The notes under the pieces were generated by a model. The model worked only from the letters and a program-made list of their open reading frames with translations. It was not told where the DNA came from and ran no database searches. This document shows, one piece after another, positions 1-5,893 of a DNA stretch of 5,893 nucleotides. The translations under genes and the position numbers were made by a program. Origin of the DNA: Candidatus Zixiibacteriota bacterium (GTDB taxonomy: Bacteria > Zixibacteria > MSB-5A5 > CAIYYT01); assembly GCA_963205155.1 (NCBI GenBank), contig CAUJJY010000209.1:1-5893 (forward strand). Direction: 5' to 3'. Each line of letters begins with the position of its first letter. Within the stretch, counting starts at the first letter, position 1.

Positions 1-26
1 AATAAGCTTTGCTAGTTGCCAAGTAG

Positions 27-836
27 GTGAAACGCGAGAACGAGTTTGGTTCGGGCGCAGTTTCGATGGCTTCCTTGGCGGCCGATGAGTTGGCGGCGCC
101 TCGGAAGTCGGTCGACGAGCCGACTATCGCTTTGGTAGGCAGCGGCGCGATGACGATCAAGCTCGCGCACTATGTGCAAGACAACAAACTCGGAAAGCTA
201 CTATTTGTAAATCGTACGGCCGAGAAGGCCGACACTCTCGCAAACCAATTTGACGGGAACGCAATGGCATTGAGCGACTTCATTGAAACGTGCGTTCCCG
301 TCGATGCTATCCTCTCGGCAACGGCGGCCACCGAGCCGATCTTCGATGCTGCGTTTATTGATCGTTTGGCACAGCGTTCGAAGCCGGTCATGTGCATTGA
401 TCTGGCGATTCCACGCGATTTCAGCAGTGCGTTTGATGACAATCCGAAAGTGAAGCTGGTTGATATTCCGTACTTGCGTTCAAAGTGTAACGGCAATCTT
501 CGGCAGAAGTTTGTTGAGACGAGCAAGGCGAATGAAATTGTGCGTGAAGCCGTGAACCAGTATTTTTCCGACCGCATGGAAGTGTCGCTCAAACCGATTT
601 TTCACGACAGTTATCAGGAGTCGATGCGGATGGCGAAGAGTGCACTTGACGATCTGTTCGCCAAGAAGGTAACGAGCCTCTCGGAAGAAGAAAAGGAAGC
701 GGTGTATCGGCTGGTAACCAAACTTGTCGCCAACTCGGCATTTCAACCTGTAAAGGTTCTTTCTAACAAACTCGTAGAAATGGGTTCTGACCTCGAGATC
801 GCAGAAATCAAGGATATTCGCAAAGAAGCAGTATGA
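27..836 (+). CDS. hemA: Glutamyl-tRNA reductase, C-terminal two-thirds (N-terminal catalytic domain missing)
   Basis: Glutamyl-tRNA reductase reduces glutamyl-tRNA(Glu) with NADPH to glutamate-1-semialdehyde, the first committed step of C5-route heme synthesis, in the cytosol. What is visible starts in the linker helix just before the NADPH domain (GSGAVSMASLAADELA, residues 8-23). The nucleotide-binding glycine motif follows (VGSGAM, 37-42), then VNRT (61-64) and the conserved DLAIPRDF (125-132). After about residue 145 comes the helical dimerisation domain, ending ...IRKEAV. Full-length proteins have about 420 residues. These 269 lack roughly 150 N-terminal residues, including the catalytic cysteine domain. 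The GTG at 27 is only the first possible start after an in-frame TAG at 24-26; it has no convincing ribosome binding site and lies in a conserved stretch, so it is probably not a true start. The glycine motif has Ala where GAGEM/GAGET proteins have Glu. The gene overlaps hemC by 4 bases (ATGA). Family identity is very sure; the 5' boundary is not. Confidence 0.9.
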   Translation: MKRENEFGSGAVSMASLAADELAAPRKSVDEPTIALVGSGAMTIKLAHYVQDNKLGKLLFVNRTAEKADTLANQFDGNAMALSDFIETCVPVDAILSATAATEPIFDAAFIDRLAQRSKPVMCIDLAIPRDFSSAFDDNPKVKLVDIPYLRSKCNGNLRQKFVETSKANEIVREAVNQYFSDRMEVSLKPIFHDSYQESMRMAKSALDDLFAKKVTSLSEEEKEAVYRLVTKLVANSAFQPVKVLSNKLVEMGSDLEIAEIKDIRKEAV

Positions 837-1756
837 GCGCAACAAAGTTGATCATTGGATCGCGTGGCTCGGACCTCGCGTTGTATCAGGCAAACTTCAT
901 CCGTGATATCCTGATTCGGGAGCATGGCTGTGAAGTTGAGATCAAGATCATCCAGACGGCCGGCGACAAGATCGATAACGTTTCGTTCGACAAGATGGAG
1001 GGGAAGGGGTTCTTCACGAAGGAACTCGAGGAAGCGCTGCTCAAAAATGAAATTGATCTGGCCGTTCACTCGTTGAAGGACTTGATGACGACGCAGCCGG
1101 CGGGGCTCAAGCTGGGAGCTGCCGGTTATCGTGCGGATCGCAGCGAGATGTTGCTGATTAGAAAAGATTCGACAGTCGCTACTGGTGTGATTCCGGTTCG
1201 TGAAGGCGGAATCATCGGCACCAGTTCGGCGCGCCGAAAGGCACAACTGCATTTCCACAATCCGACTTTGAAGATCAACGACCTTCGCGGCAATGTCCCG
1301 ACGCGCATTCGCAAGCTGCGTGAGGGTCTTTATGATGCCATTCTGATTGCTTCGGCTGGGGTGAAGCGTCTGCAACTTGATGTGAGCGACCTGACGGCGA
1401 TGGAACTTGATCCGCAGGTGTTTTTGCCGGCGCCGGCGCAGGGGATTCTCGGAATTCAGATCAGGGACAATGATCCGCGAGTCGAAACAGTCATTGCCAA
1501 GATGGGATCGCAGGAAGAGATGAAACAGGCTGAACTGGAGCGCGGGCTCTTGCGTAAGTTCGGTTCGGGATGCTCTTTGCCGCTCGGTGTATGGTCTGAT
1601 AAGCAGGGAGAAGAGTATCGGCTCAAGGCGGTACTTGGGATGCAGTATAAAGAAGAATGGATCGGCATGAAGTCGGCTGATGTTCAGGGAACGAATATTG
1701 AGCGCATGGTCGACCAGGCCTACGCGACACTACATGGAGATGCAGTATGCGTATAG
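833..1756 (+). CDS. hemC: Hydroxymethylbilane synthase (porphobilinogen deaminase)
   Basis: This cytosolic enzyme joins four porphobilinogen molecules head to tail into hydroxymethylbilane, using a covalently bound dipyrromethane cofactor. At 307 residues it has normal family length. Domain 1 opens with IIGSRGSDLALYQA (7-20), followed by KGFFTKELEEALL (58-70) and AVHSLKD (77-83), whose Asp83 matches the catalytic aspartate (Asp84 in E. coli). Substrate/cofactor-binding arginines are seen in GTSSARRKAQL (129-139) and LRGNVPTRIRKL (151-162). LPAPAQGILGIQIR (198-211) follows. The cofactor attachment cysteine is Cys247 in ERGLLRKFGSGCSLPLG (236-252). The loop reads GSGC where LEGGC-type sequences are common. 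ATG at 833 overlaps the hemA stop by 4 bases. Only a weak purine stretch (AAAGAAG, 822-828) precedes it, so translation probably depends on coupling to hemA. The 3' end overlaps hemD by 10 bases. Its product must be closed to uroporphyrinogen III by the next gene's enzyme. Confidence 0.97.
   Translation: MSATKLIIGSRGSDLALYQANFIRDILIREHGCEVEIKIIQTAGDKIDNVSFDKMEGKGFFTKELEEALLKNEIDLAVHSLKDLMTTQPAGLKLGAAGYRADRSEMLLIRKDSTVATGVIPVREGGIIGTSSARRKAQLHFHNPTLKINDLRGNVPTRIRKLREGLYDAILIASAGVKRLQLDVSDLTAMELDPQVFLPAPAQGILGIQIRDNDPRVETVIAKMGSQEEMKQAELERGLLRKFGSGCSLPLGVWSDKQGEEYRLKAVLGMQYKEEWIGMKSADVQGTNIERMVDQAYATLHGDAVCV
1736..1739 (+). promoter_or_regulatory. Ribosome binding site of hemD, inside the hemC 3' end
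   Basis: GGAG lies 7 bases before the ATG at 1747, in the last codons of hemC. It supports the start that overlaps hemC by 10 bases and suggests translational coupling. It is a sequence match only. Confidence 0.6.
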
Positions 1757-2445
1757 CAGTTACGCGATCAAAAGAACAGCTTTATGAACTCGCCAGTCGA
1801 GCTTCCGTGCGGAACATCGAAATCGTTCCTCTGCCATTGATGGAAGTCCGCCACATCGCATTCGCGTGGCCGGATGACATTGACTTGGAAAAACTGAGTT
1901 GGGTGTTTTTCACAAGTGCTAATGGAGTTGAGGCATTTTTCCAGAGACTGGACAACGTCGGCTGCAAGCTGCCCAAGCACACCAATATCGCAGTGGTGGG
2001 AAGACAGACCGAAGCGGCGTTGCTAACGCGCGGATATGAAGCGAATTTTCAGCCGTCGGAAGCTTATGGGCGGCTGTTGTTCAGCGAATTTGTTGAACGT
2101 CATCCGGAACGCAATCAAGTGCTTGTTTATGCCCGTGCTAAAGAAATTGACTGGGATCCGGCTCCGCTTCTAAAATCGCGCAAACTCGACTACCGCGAAG
2201 TGGTTTGTTACGAGTCAGTGGAAAGACCGGTTGATCAGTATGTTGTGACGAGAATCAAACGCGACGATTTGATTTTGTTCACCGCACCGTCAATGGTGCG
2301 TGCGTTTCACAAGCAGTTTGGCGATCCGGAGGCCCGGTTGCTGGCGATCGGTCATACAACGGCTGCTGAAATGGATCGGCATCGCTGGGAGAATTACACC
2401 GTTCTCAAGCAGGCGGACGTGAATTCAGTATTGGAGTATGTATAA
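1747..2445 (+). CDS. hemD: Uroporphyrinogen-III synthase
   Basis: Uroporphyrinogen-III synthase cyclises hydroxymethylbilane with inversion of the D ring to give uroporphyrinogen III, the branch point to heme, siroheme and corrinoids. It is a poorly conserved family, but typical landmarks are present in 232 residues, a normal single-domain length. The N-terminal strand is MRIAVTRSKEQ (1-11). VFFTSANGVEAFF (53-65) and IAVVGRQTEAALLTRGY (81-97) lie in one lobe. DLILFTAPSMVRAF (174-187) and LLAIGHTTAAEM (198-209) lie in the other, with CYESV (154-158) at the lobe crossover. No methyltransferase (CobA/SUMT) domain is fused to it, unlike HemD in some lineages. The position between hemC and hemB supports the assignment strongly. 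The start overlaps hemC by 10 bases and has a good GGAG; the stop is directly abutted by the hemB ATG. Confidence 0.9.
   Translation: MRIAVTRSKEQLYELASRASVRNIEIVPLPLMEVRHIAFAWPDDIDLEKLSWVFFTSANGVEAFFQRLDNVGCKLPKHTNIAVVGRQTEAALLTRGYEANFQPSEAYGRLLFSEFVERHPERNQVLVYARAKEIDWDPAPLLKSRKLDYREVVCYESVERPVDQYVVTRIKRDDLILFTAPSMVRAFHKQFGDPEARLLAIGHTTAAEMDRHRWENYTVLKQADVNSVLEYV
2433..2436 (+). promoter_or_regulatory. Ribosome binding site of hemB, inside the hemD 3' end
   Basis: GGAG lies 9 bases upstream of the hemB ATG, within the last codons of hemD. It supports the zero-gap TAAATG start. It is a sequence match only. Confidence 0.6.
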
Positions 2446-3423
2446 ATGGAACGGCTCAATCGGCCACGCAGGCTTCGCCGGAATCAGATAATCCGCGACC
2501 TTACGGCGCAAACCCAACTCAATATCGGCGGTATGATTCAACCGTATTTTGTGACGGACGGCGCGGGAATTCACGATGAGATCAAAGGACTACCGGGAAT
2601 CTATCGAGATTCGGTAGACTCACTCGTGAAGACCATGGACGAGGATATCAAGCTAGGTATCGACAAGATCATGCTGTTCGGCGTCACAGACCGCAAGGAT
2701 GTTCTCGCAACTTCCGGTTGGGACGATAAGAACCCGGTTATCAAAGCGACTAAGGAACTCAAGAACAAGTTCGGCGAAGCATTGTTTGTCAGCGCCGACG
2801 TTTGCCTGTGCGCCTATACCGACACCGGCCACTGCGGCGTCACGCTGGAAGGCAAGATTGATAACGACAAGTCGGTTGCGGTCTTGAGCAAGATGGCAGT
2901 CAAATTGGCCGAGGCCGGATGCGACTGTGTGGGTCCGTCAGATATGATGGACGGCCGAATCGGTTCGATCCGCAAGGCACTGGAATCAGAAAATTACTAT
3001 GACACAATAATCCTCGCATATTCCGCTAAGTACGCCTCCGCATACTACGGCCCATTCCGGGAAGCCGCAAATTCGGCTCCCGGAAAGGGCGACCGCAAGG
3101 GTTACCAGATGGACTTCCGCAATCGCCGCGAGGCATTGCGCGAATTACAGCTTGACGAAGACGAGGGCGCGGATATTGTGATGGTCAAACCGGCGCTAGC
3201 ATATTTGGATATTATCGCTGACTTCGCGGCGAATACGGAGTTGCCGGTGGCGGCGTACAATGTGTCGGGCGAGTATACGGCGGTGAAACTTCTGGCGCAG
3301 GCCGGTCTTGCTGATGAAAAAACGATGGTTCTGGAAAATCTCACGGCGATTACACGGGCCGGAGCTTCGATAATTTTGACCTATCATCTGAAGGACATTC
3401 TGAAAAATGGCTGGCATAACTAA
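2446..3423 (+). CDS. hemB: Porphobilinogen synthase (5-aminolevulinate dehydratase), zinc type
   Basis: HemB condenses two 5-aminolevulinate molecules into porphobilinogen; family members are usually homo-octamers in the cytosol. The 325 residues match the usual bacterial length and cover the whole TIM barrel. The N-terminal arm has RPRRLRRN (6-13). The active-site metal motif DVCLCAYTDTGHCG (118-131) carries all three cysteines (Cys120, Cys122, Cys130), which marks a zinc enzyme; magnesium-only types have Asp and other residues there. CDCVGPSDMMDGRIGSIR (159-176) follows. The two substrate lysines are Lys195 in AYSAKYAS and Lys248 (Schiff base) in IVMVKPALAYLDII. NVSGEY (272-277) and the C-terminal LTYHLKDI close the barrel. 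One deviation is YQMDFRNRREA (220-230), where many homologues read YQMDPANRREA. The ATG abuts the hemD stop with no spacer and has a GGAG 9 bases upstream. The 3' end overlaps hemL by 17 bases. Confidence 0.97.
   Translation: MERLNRPRRLRRNQIIRDLTAQTQLNIGGMIQPYFVTDGAGIHDEIKGLPGIYRDSVDSLVKTMDEDIKLGIDKIMLFGVTDRKDVLATSGWDDKNPVIKATKELKNKFGEALFVSADVCLCAYTDTGHCGVTLEGKIDNDKSVAVLSKMAVKLAEAGCDCVGPSDMMDGRIGSIRKALESENYYDTIILAYSAKYASAYYGPFREAANSAPGKGDRKGYQMDFRNRREALRELQLDEDEGADIVMVKPALAYLDIIADFAANTELPVAAYNVSGEYTAVKLLAQAGLADEKTMVLENLTAITRAGASIILTYHLKDILKNGWHN
3391..3395 (+). promoter_or_regulatory. Ribosome binding site of hemL, inside the hemB 3' end
   Basis: AAGGA lies 11 bases upstream of the ATG at 3407, inside hemB. 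It supports the start that overlaps hemB by 17 bases. Spacing is slightly long, so the support is moderate. Confidence 0.5.
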
Positions 3424-4723
3424 GGTTGGATTCGATAGCGCGAAATCGCGCAAGTTGATGGAGTTGTCATCAGAGATCATTCCCGGCGGCGTCAACTCGC
3501 CGGTGCGAGCGTTTAAGTCGGTTGGCGGAACGCCAAAGTTCATTGCTAAAGGCAATGGCGCCTACCTGTATGATGTCGACGGCAACAAGTATCTCGATTT
3601 CTGCAACTCGTGGGGACCACTGATTCTCGGCCATGTCGACAAGGATGTCGTTGCCGCAGTCAAGGCACAGATCGATAAGGGGATGACATTTGGAGCTTCG
3701 ACGGAACTCGAATATGATCTGGCTAAGTTCATAGTCCAGCATGTAGATGTCGTAGAAAAGATTCGCTTTGTTTCCTCCGGCACTGAAGCGGTCATGTCGG
3801 CAATACGCGTAGCGCGTGGATTCACGAAGCGCGACTTGATTCTGAAATTCGATGGTTGTTATCACGGGCACTGCGACCACTTGTTAGTCAAGGCGGGTTC
3901 AGGATTAGCGACATTTGGACAGCCGTCCTCTGCAGGAGTACCGGAAGCGATCACCAGTCAAACAGCAGTACTGCCGCTTGATGATGAAGACGCATTGCAG
4001 GAATTTTTCGCCAAGCACGGCGATGAACTGGCTGCGGTGATCATTGAAGGAATTCCTGCCAATAATGGCCTGTTGATACAGCGGCACGACTATATGCGAC
4101 TTCTGCGCGCACTTACCGAACGTCATGGTGCTTTGTTGATACTCGATGAAGTGATCACGGGATTCCGTCTGGGCATGGGTGGTGCAGCTGCGTATTATGG
4201 AATTCGTCCCGATCTGGTCACTTACGGCAAGATCATCGGCGGAGGAATGCCGGTCGGGGCTTTTGGCGGACGCGCGGACATAATGAATATGCTTTCGCCG
4301 CTGGGTCCGGTATACCAGGCGGGAACGCTTTCCGGCAATCCGGTAGCGATGACGGCCGGATTAGCGACTTTGAAGAAACTCGCCGACGGAAAGATTTACA
4401 AGGACTTGGAAGAAAAGAATCGCCGATTTGTCACGTTGTTGATGGAGCAATTGCGCGACAACCTCGTGAATGTGGCGGGCGTCGGCTCGATATATTGGAT
4501 AGTATTTCAGAACGATCTTCCGCGCGCGGCGCACACGATCAGCACTGACGGCATTTCGCACTATAATCGCATGCATTCGAAGATATTGGATCAGGGGATT
4601 TACCTTCCGCCGTCGGGATACGAAGTTTGTTTCCTGTCGGCAGCGCATACAGATGAGCTTCTTGAGCAGGCGGCTTCGATACTTGCGACCGCGATTAAGA
4701 AAGAAGCGCATGTATGGGCATAG
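3407..4723 (+). CDS. hemL: Glutamate-1-semialdehyde 2,1-aminomutase
   Basis: This PLP enzyme moves the amino group of glutamate-1-semialdehyde to give 5-aminolevulinate. It takes over the unstable product of HemA, so its presence with hemA defines the C5 route. The 438 residues cover the full class III aminotransferase fold. IIPGGVNSPVRAF (24-36) is the diagnostic N-terminus; SSGTEAVMSAIRVARGF (123-139) is the PLP phosphate region. CYHGHCDHLLVKAGSG (151-166) opens the mobile active-site loop. LDEVITGFR (246-254) holds the PLP-nitrogen aspartate (Asp247). VTYGKIIGGGMPVGAFGG (271-288) holds the Schiff-base lysine (Lys275), and PPSGYEVCF (401-409) the conserved Glu406. These residues separate it from ornithine- or GABA-type relatives. 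Oddities are Cys156 in HGHCD (often HGHSD) and Gly215 in IIEGIPANNG, where Pro normally follows the Glu. The start is supported by an upstream AAGGA. A later Met at residue 18 would cut into the family-aligned helix. The 3' end overlaps hemE by 10 bases. Confidence 0.97.
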   Translation: MAGITKVGFDSAKSRKLMELSSEIIPGGVNSPVRAFKSVGGTPKFIAKGNGAYLYDVDGNKYLDFCNSWGPLILGHVDKDVVAAVKAQIDKGMTFGASTELEYDLAKFIVQHVDVVEKIRFVSSGTEAVMSAIRVARGFTKRDLILKFDGCYHGHCDHLLVKAGSGLATFGQPSSAGVPEAITSQTAVLPLDDEDALQEFFAKHGDELAAVIIEGIPANNGLLIQRHDYMRLLRALTERHGALLILDEVITGFRLGMGGAAAYYGIRPDLVTYGKIIGGGMPVGAFGGRADIMNMLSPLGPVYQAGTLSGNPVAMTAGLATLKKLADGKIYKDLEEKNRRFVTLLMEQLRDNLVNVAGVGSIYWIVFQNDLPRAAHTISTDGISHYNRMHSKILDQGIYLPPSGYEVCFLSAAHTDELLEQAASILATAIKKEAHVWA

Positions 4724-5739
4724 CCAACAGCCCATTTATCAAAGCTTGCTATGGGAAGAACGATGGTCCGATTCCGGTCTGGGTCATGCGTCAAGCGGGG
4801 AGATATCTTCCTGACTATCAGGCAGTGCGATCCAAGGTGTCATTCCAGGAACTGTGCCGATCGCCGAAGCTGATTGCGGAAGTTGTCCGCCAACCGGTGG
4901 AGAGATTCAATCTCGACGCAGCGATACTATTCTCTGATATCCTGACAATTCTTGAACCGATGGGAGTGGCGGTCAGTTTTCCGGATGGAGGCCCGGTTAT
5001 CGGATCGCCGATCTGCAAACCGGCGGATGTCGCGACAATTAGGCGATGCAATATTGAGCGCGACTTGCACTTTGTGTTAGAAGGAATCGGCGAGATCAAG
5101 AAGACTCTTCCAAACACGCCGCTGATTGGTTTTGCCGGATCACCATTTACGCTGTTTTGCTATCTCGCCGAAGGCAAAGGCTCGAAGACATTTGACAAAG
5201 CCAAGAAGTTTCTCAATCGATATCCTGATGCCGCACGTCAACTGATTGACCTGCTGGCGGATTCAGTGGGGGAATACCTCTGCGCGCAAGTCGATGCCGG
5301 GGCTGATGCCGTTCAGATCTTCGATAGCTGGGGTGGGATTCTGGCGCACGATGATTATCGCGAGTGGTCGGCCAGACCGATCGCGGCAATCCTGGCAAAA
5401 TTGAAGGCAAAGAATGTGCCGCGGATTGTATTCGTCAATAACGTCGCGCCATATCTGAATACCGTGGCGGCATTTGATTGCGAGGTAATCGGGGTAGACT
5501 ATCGCATCGAACTCGCGACGGCGGCCGCCAACTTTGGCGGCAAGTCTGTGCAGGGGAATCTCGATCCGACCGTATTGTTTAATACGCCGGCAAAGATCGC
5601 CGAGAAGACAAACGCGATTCTTGCGAGTCTGCCGAAGCACAGCAATTTGATATTCAACCTTGGTCATGGTATTCTGCCGGAGACGCCGCTGGTATCGGTG
5701 GAAACGATGATCGCGACCGTGAAGAAGTTTCGCAAGTAA
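4714..5739 (+). CDS. hemE: Uroporphyrinogen decarboxylase
   Basis: HemE removes the four acetate carboxyls of uroporphyrinogen III to give coproporphyrinogen III, without a cofactor, in the cytosol; it commits the intermediate to the coproporphyrin/heme side. The 341 residues match the usual size and cover the single barrel. The first signature PVWVMRQAGRYLPDY (21-35) carries the substrate-binding Arg26 and Arg30. Asp75 in ILFSDIL is the pyrrole-NH-binding aspartate (Asp86 in human). The second signature is GFAGSPFTLFCYL (139-151), with Tyr150. FDSWGG (203-208) has Ser205, and FNLGHGI (314-320) has the conserved His318. QGNLDP (280-285) is also typical. VDYR (261-264) stands where many homologues have DW. 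The set of residues argues against the UroD-like methyltransferase relatives. The start overlaps hemL by 10 bases (ATGGGCATAG). Only a weak purine run (AAGAAAGAAG) lies upstream, which suggests coupling to hemL. The stop is 2 bases before hemN. Confidence 0.96.
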   Translation: MGIANSPFIKACYGKNDGPIPVWVMRQAGRYLPDYQAVRSKVSFQELCRSPKLIAEVVRQPVERFNLDAAILFSDILTILEPMGVAVSFPDGGPVIGSPICKPADVATIRRCNIERDLHFVLEGIGEIKKTLPNTPLIGFAGSPFTLFCYLAEGKGSKTFDKAKKFLNRYPDAARQLIDLLADSVGEYLCAQVDAGADAVQIFDSWGGILAHDDYREWSARPIAAILAKLKAKNVPRIVFVNNVAPYLNTVAAFDCEVIGVDYRIELATAAANFGGKSVQGNLDPTVLFNTPAKIAEKTNAILASLPKHSNLIFNLGHGILPETPLVSVETMIATVKKFRK

Positions 5740-5741
5740 CG

Positions 5742-5893
5742 ATGACTACCGAACAGACATATACGCAAGTGCCGATCGAATTGCTGCGCAAGTACGATCG
5801 CCCTGGACCGCGTTATACAAGTTATCCGACTGTACCGGTCTGGAGTAATGAGATCGGACCGGAGCAATATGTCGCAGCTCTGCGATCGACGAG
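5742..5893 (+). CDS. hemN: Oxygen-independent coproporphyrinogen III dehydrogenase, N-terminal fragment
   Basis: Only the first 50 codons are in the window; the gene runs off the right edge. HemN is a radical SAM enzyme that oxidatively decarboxylates coproporphyrinogen III to protoporphyrinogen IX without oxygen. The fragment reads into LLRKYDRPGPRYTSYPTVP (14-32), the N-terminal motif typical of true HemN, and then VWSNEIGPEQYVAAL. The radical SAM cysteine motif (CxxxCxxC) would lie just beyond the window and cannot be checked. The PGPRYTSYPT motif favours genuine HemN over HemW-like proteins, which usually lack this leader. The ATG at 5742 is 2 bases after the hemE stop and has no clear Shine-Dalgarno sequence. 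A GTG at 5769 is a less likely alternative, as nothing better precedes it. The gene completes the run from glutamyl-tRNA to protoporphyrinogen IX and hints at growth with little or no oxygen. Confidence 0.9.
   Translation, partial: MTTEQTYTQVPIELLRKYDRPGPRYTSYPTVPVWSNEIGPEQYVAALRST

Noticed and set aside
3..26. Stop-codon recoding (TAG or TAA read as an amino acid) to explain the in-frame stops at the hemA 5' end
   Set aside because: TAG ends hemC and hemL, TAA ends hemD, hemB and hemE, and TGA ends hemA, each at the normal family C-terminus. No core gene contains an internal stop, so a standard code is the simplest reading.
743..1375. Long antisense open frame of 210 codons across hemC
   Set aside because: It lies wholly opposite well-supported hemA/hemC coding sequence, has no recognisable domain or ribosome site, and reads as low-order antisense translation. 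The other antisense frames (for example 170-592, 3470-3880, 5263-5667) were dropped for the same reason.
1427..1442. GC-rich palindromic run (GCCGGCGCCGGCGC) that might be a hairpin or terminator
   Set aside because: It sits inside hemC, encodes the conserved PAPAQG segment, and has no following T-run. Codon composition explains it.
2699..2887. Small + strand open frame inside hemB
   Set aside because: It is an out-of-frame shadow of hemB with arginine- and serine-rich random content and no family resemblance.
3458..3460. Alternative downstream ATG start for hemL
   Set aside because: It would remove the helix preceding IIPGGVNSPVRAF that aligns with the family. The ATG at 3407 also has an AAGGA upstream.
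5740..5741. Possible terminator or promoter between hemE and hemN
   Set aside because: The gap is only 2 bases, with no inverted repeat or T-run near it, so the operon continues into hemN.

Overview
This window is one continuous, same-strand heme (tetrapyrrole) biosynthesis gene cluster from a bacterium that makes 5-aminolevulinate by the C5 (glutamyl-tRNA) route. Seven genes lie on the + strand in the order hemA (3' part only), hemC, hemD, hemB, hemL, hemE, hemN (5' end only). There is almost no non-coding DNA: neighbouring genes overlap by 4, 10, 0, 17 and 10 bases, and the last pair is separated by 2 bases. This is the pattern of a single polycistronic, translationally coupled transcript. 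No promoter, terminator, RNA gene, mobile element, CRISPR array or repeat family could be supported inside the window, and no stretch over 30 bases lies outside a gene.

Layout: 27-836 encodes the NADPH-binding and C-terminal domains of glutamyl-tRNA reductase, with the N-terminal catalytic domain missing at the window edge. Next come hydroxymethylbilane synthase (833-1756), uroporphyrinogen-III synthase (1747-2445), a zinc-type porphobilinogen synthase (2446-3423), glutamate-1-semialdehyde aminotransferase (3407-4723), uroporphyrinogen decarboxylase (4714-5739), and the first 50 codons of oxygen-independent coproporphyrinogen III dehydrogenase (5742 to the window end).

Together the enzymes run glutamyl-tRNA -> glutamate-1-semialdehyde (HemA) -> 5-aminolevulinate (HemL) -> porphobilinogen (HemB) -> hydroxymethylbilane (HemC) -> uroporphyrinogen III (HemD) -> coproporphyrinogen III (HemE) -> protoporphyrinogen IX (HemN). 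Only the last oxidation and iron insertion are not represented. All are expected to be cytosolic: no signal peptide or membrane segment is visible.

Organism: the C5 route, the HemN-type oxygen-independent step and the compact operon fit a bacterium able to live without oxygen. Some HemC signatures (GTSSARRK, HSLKD followed by TTQPAGL, LPAPAQG) resemble, from memory, those of the Bacteroidetes/FCB side of the tree or related candidate phyla. This is a weak inference; no database comparison was made. All three stop codons (TAA, TAG, TGA) terminate genes here, so the standard bacterial code applies.

I found no undescribed system. The oddest point is the extreme 5' end. There, the reading frame that continues HemA upstream has two in-frame stops (3-5 and 24-26) inside sequence that still looks like HemA, which suggests a lesion, a frameshift or an assembly-edge error. 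The other findings are small deviations from family motifs.
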